A stretch of 64,000 nt of DNA from Pedobacter sp. ASV28 (lineage in GTDB: Bacteria > Bacteroidota > Bacteroidia > Sphingobacteriales > Sphingobacteriaceae): NCBI RefSeq assembly GCF_016428855.1, contig NZ_JAELTN010000023.1, positions 1 through 64,000 on the forward strand, written 5' to 3'. The notes below the pieces were generated by a model. It worked only from the letters and a program-made list of their open reading frames with translations, was not told the DNA's origin and ran no database searches. Below, in pieces: positions 62,310 to 64,000 of the stretch; positions within the stretch are counted from its first letter, which is position 1; the number at the start of each line of letters is the position of its first letter. The translations under genes were made by a program, and so were the position numbers.

Positions 62310-62360
62310 TGTAACAGGTATGTTACATGTTGTTGCGTGTAGGATACTTTACTACCTTTG
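62310..62360 (+). promoter_or_regulatory. Dyad operator and promoter of the RNA gene
   Basis: A perfect dyad TGTAACA-ggta-TGTTACA (62310-62327) is followed by -33 TTG (62330-62332 or 62333-62335) and -7 TACCTTTG (62353-62360), with spacings of 20 or 17. TAnnTTTG is matched exactly. The dyad lies just upstream of the -33 and could be bound by an activator or repressor. Transcription should start near 62367. Confidence 0.65.
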
Positions 62361-62366
62361 CTAAAG

Positions 62367-62518
62367 AATTAGAAACAGAAAACCCCGAATACATGAATCG
62401 CGAGTTCAAATAATCGGGGCGCTAACGTAGCCTAAGTTTCCAGCTCACTAAGAACGAATACTGAATCTTAGTCGCTTCCTAACAAGAAATTAAGAGCCTG
62501 ACTAATGTCGGGCTTTTT
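62367..62518 (+). ncRNA. Probable structured non-coding RNA of about 150 nt
   Basis: It is bounded by the promoter at 62310 and a terminator. Local hairpins: ACCCCGA with TCGGGG (62381-62419), GCT-AACGT-AGC (62421-62431) and CTAAGA with TCTTAG (62448-62471). The end is a rho-independent stem GCCTGAC-TAAT-GTCGGGC followed by a T run (62496-62518). A tiny frame, MNREFK then stop, lies inside the first hairpin (62393-62413). No gene follows on the plus strand for over 500 bp. It could be a 6S-type or regulatory RNA or an attenuator; class unknown. Confidence 0.6.
62496..62518 (+). terminator. Rho-independent terminator of the RNA gene
   Basis: Stem GCCTGAC / GTCGGGC (one G-U pair) with a TAAT loop, followed by five T at 62514-62518. 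Confidence 0.85.
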
Positions 62519-62667
62519 AATTATTACTTCAAATGTACGCAGGTTTATTGATAACTTCGCAAATCATATGACACAAGTTTTCCACACCAAGAGCAAGGTA
62601 ATTGTTAGATATTTAGAAGATTAACTAGCGAAACAGGATAACGCTGGGTAGGGATTATCTTATAAAA

Positions 62668-62699
62668 AAAAAGGTTCAGTGATTATTCTGAACCTTTTT
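62668..62699. terminator. Symmetric hairpin overlapping the end of the small ORF
   Basis: AAAAAGGTTCAG and CTGAACCTTTTT form a perfect 12-bp stem, with an eight-base loop holding the stop codon of the small gene at 62683. It can terminate both directions and follows the RNA region on the plus strand. Confidence 0.85.
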
Positions 62700-62853
62700 C
62701 TTTATCGTCTTCTTTAGGTGCTGTCTTAGGTTTAATTCCTAAACTTAGTTTTACCAAATCCTCGAAAGAAGCATCTATTATAACTTTTTCATTATACTTT
62801 TCTTCAAGTTGCTTTTGTTTTTCCTTTCTGCTCTTTCCCTTCTTCTTTGCCAT
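62683..62853 (-). CDS. Small basic hypothetical protein
   Basis: A 56-residue frame starting at 62853: MAKKKGKSRKEKQKQLEEKY, then a hydrophobic middle (VIIDASFEDLVKLSLGI) and acidic C-terminus. Its last codons form part of the terminator stem. Such short MAKKK-type proteins occur widely and are of unknown role. No domain recognised. Confidence 0.5.
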   Translation of the reverse strand: MAKKKGKSRKEKQKQLEEKYNEKVIIDASFEDLVKLSLGIKPKTAPKEDDKEKGSE

Positions 62854-63031
62854 GATTTTATGCAGCTATATCCTTTGTTGAAGTAATCTAAAAATTGGTT
62901 ATAAGTTTTAAATTCATTGAACATAAAACAAATATAAGAAAAAATTTGGAAATTTAAAAATAATTTCTTATTGATTTCTCTAGATAATTATACCATTTAT
63001 AAAATATTTTTACTGCTGTATATTTATATGT

Positions 63032-63265
63032 ATGGAAAATCAACACGAAAAATCTAGTATTGTAAATCTAATGTTAGACAACCAAGCTAATGATTATATA
63101 CAGACAATAATGTATTACGTTAATTCAGATAAATATTCTGATTCAGAAAGAGTTGAGCTATCAAAGCAAAAACTCAAGGAATATCTTCATGATAGATATC
63201 ATCAAATTCAGGAACTTGCGAATATGGATATTTTAGAACTAAGAAAGCTTTTAAATCCTTTGTAA
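63032..63265 (+). CDS. Small hypothetical protein overlapping an antisense gene
   Basis: A 77-residue protein, MENQHEKSSIVNLMLDNQAN followed by a helical charged body (SERVELSKQKLKEYLHDRYH). No domain was recognised. Its last 92 bases overlap the end of the 116-residue gene on the other strand. Both frames are protein-like, so which is real, or whether both are, cannot be settled by sequence alone. Confidence 0.45.
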   Translation: MENQHEKSSIVNLMLDNQANDYIQTIMYYVNSDKYSDSERVELSKQKLKEYLHDRYHQIQELANMDILELRKLLNPL

Positions 63266-63524
63266 TTCCATTTTCTAACTCATTCTCCGTTAATAGTTTA
63301 TAGTTCTCTGCCATAAACTTATTTACCAATGTGTCAACTTGATTATTAAATATATAAACTCTTGAATATTCAGAGAATGGAATTATGTGTGGATTTGTTT
63401 CTAAAGATAGTTCCCATTTATCAATAGCATAGCCTAGATTTTTGTACTCCCTCAATCTTATTGTTTCAATAGAATCCCTTATTACTTGCGCTTTCTTTAC
63501 TGACTTCTCGTAAGAGTTCATCAT
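63174..63524 (-). CDS. Hypothetical protein in operon with XRE regulator
   Basis: A 116-residue protein, MMNSYEKSVKKAQVIRDSIE, helical and charged, with SRVYIFNNQVDTLVNKFMAE in the middle. Start codon shares one base with the XRE stop (TAATG), so the two are translated together. Such a pairing of XRE and a small unknown protein resembles toxin-antitoxin or phage-like regulatory units, but no toxin motif was recognised. Confidence 0.6.
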   Translation of the reverse strand: MMNSYEKSVKKAQVIRDSIETIRLREYKNLGYAIDKWELSLETNPHIIPFSEYSRVYIFNNQVDTLVNKFMAENYKLLTENELENGITKDLKAFLVLKYPYSQVPEFDDIYHEDIP

Positions 63525-63742
63525 TATTCCTCCAATAGTTTATTAATTTCTACCCCTAGACCATCGGCTATCTCGCACAGGTAGTATAAAGATGGGTTTA
63601 CATTGCCCTTTTCCAACCTTTGTATTGACTGTTGGTCTTTATCAATAGAATATGCCAAATCTTTTTGTGTTATACCTTTTTCCTTGCGTATCTGCCTGAT
63701 ACGTTCACCGAGTCTCTTCAATATAACATCTTTCTTTTCCAT
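63524..63742 (-). CDS. XRE-family (Cro/cI-like) helix-turn-helix regulator
   Basis: A 72-residue HTH_3 regulator. IRQIRKEKGITQKDLAYSID is helices 1-2, and DQQSIQRLEKGNVNPSLYYL the recognition region. It is the whole DNA-binding domain without a sensor part. It is coupled to the 116-residue gene and has a dyad just upstream, suggesting autoregulation. Confidence 0.88.
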   Translation of the reverse strand: MEKKDVILKRLGERIRQIRKEKGITQKDLAYSIDKDQQSIQRLEKGNVNPSLYYLCEIADGLGVEINKLLEE

Positions 63743-63774
63743 CCGTATAAAGGAAAAGCTAAACCATTAAATAG

Positions 63775-63796
63775 AATACAACGTATTTGTTGTATT
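63775..63796. promoter_or_regulatory. Dyad upstream of the XRE gene, candidate operator
   Basis: AATACAAC and GTTGTATT, perfectly complementary 8-bp arms separated by six bases, lie 33 bp upstream of the XRE start. The position and symmetry fit an autoregulatory site. Confidence 0.6.
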
Positions 63797-63844
63797 TTGA
63801 AAATAATTTCTATATAATTGCTTTTCACAAAATCAACAATCAAT

Positions 63845-64000
63845 ATGAAAAAACTCTCAATTCTTTTTTTCGCTTTATGCGTATTTGCTTCGTGCAAAAA
63901 ATCAGGAACACCTAATGATGAAACAAAACAGAGCAACAATTGTAAGCTCATATCATACGATATGACAGCTTTTAAGGTGGATTACACCTATGATTCACAG
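63845..64000 (+). CDS. Lipoprotein, cut by the window edge
   Basis: The frame starts at 63845 with a signal peptide MKKLSILFFALCVFASC, whose lipobox FASC gives a lipid-modified Cys17, then KKSGTPNDE. At least 52 residues are inside the window and the rest lies beyond. It is divergent from the XRE gene. The family is unknown. Confidence 0.8.
   Translation, partial: MKKLSILFFALCVFASCKKSGTPNDETKQSNNCKLISYDMTAFKVDYTYDSQ

Larger units (their letters stand above)
62151..62682. other. Intergenic region containing the structured RNA
   Basis: About 530 bp; apart from the promoter, RNA and terminator listed, no gene is visible. The segment 62151-62309 is AT-rich and featureless. Confidence 0.4.

Noticed and set aside
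62381..62470. tRNA-like GTTCAAAT segment in the structured RNA region
   Set aside because: No acceptor stem, anticodon arm or CCA end can be folded around it, so it is not a tRNA or tmRNA end.

Overview
The window looks like the chromosome of a Bacteroidota species, probably of the Sphingobacteriales (Pedobacter-like). The reasons are an AT-rich genome, promoter -7 boxes of the TAnnTTTG type, lipoproteins with SCKK lipoboxes, and paralogue families typical of that phylum (HxlR, small AraC, CtlX, S23-type four-helix-bundle proteins). No rRNA, tRNA or CRISPR array was seen.

Layout. (1) 1-130: fragment of a four-helix-bundle protein gene. (2) 404-14258: a stress and energy block with two UspA proteins, phosphoglycerate mutase, CbpM/CbpA chaperone genes, an SDR, a divergent acetate kinase, an MlaE-MlaF-MlaD lipid transporter, an atypical Nramp protein, a HAD phosphatase, an AraC regulator and a triple-BON protein. 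Two related ~90-bp elements lie at its two ends. (3) 14828-17233: a methyltransferase and an outer-membrane-type protein. (4) 17341-42343: a complete extracellular contractile injection system (eCIS) read on the minus strand. Its order is cap, unknown, sheath, two tubes, Afp6-like, LysM hub, VgrG spike, PAAR, gp25, J-like wedge, fibre-like, second wedge, tape measure, amidase, three eCIS-core (DUF4157) cargo proteins, AAA+ ATPase. A NarL-type two-component system (42485-43886) lies just upstream.

(5) 44657-46106: an MBL hydrolase and an HxlR regulator, divergent around a nested dyad. (6) 46285-51709: a seven-gene minus-strand operon with FAD monooxygenase, methyltransferase, type III polyketide synthase, dehydratase, ketosynthase, acyl carrier protein and phosphopantetheinyl transferase. 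It should make a methylated, oxidised phenolic lipid or quinone. (7) 52219-61480: housekeeping genes (mnmE, AI-2E transporter, TauE, argS) and an arginine deiminase/CtlX pair. (8) 61535-64000: small proteins, a probable structured RNA with its own promoter and terminator, an XRE regulator operon and a truncated lipoprotein.

The strongest novelty is the eCIS cargo set. The three proteins share one N-terminal loading region but have unrelated C-terminal domains. One looks like a 2OG-Fe(II) oxygenase, one like a TraB/Tiki/EreA-fold hydrolase, and one is unrecognised. Between two of them lies a scar that still encodes the last codons of a second amidase and the first codons of a second AAA+ ATPase. 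This suggests the cargo repertoire grew by tandem duplication of an amidase-cargo-ATPase unit followed by deletion.
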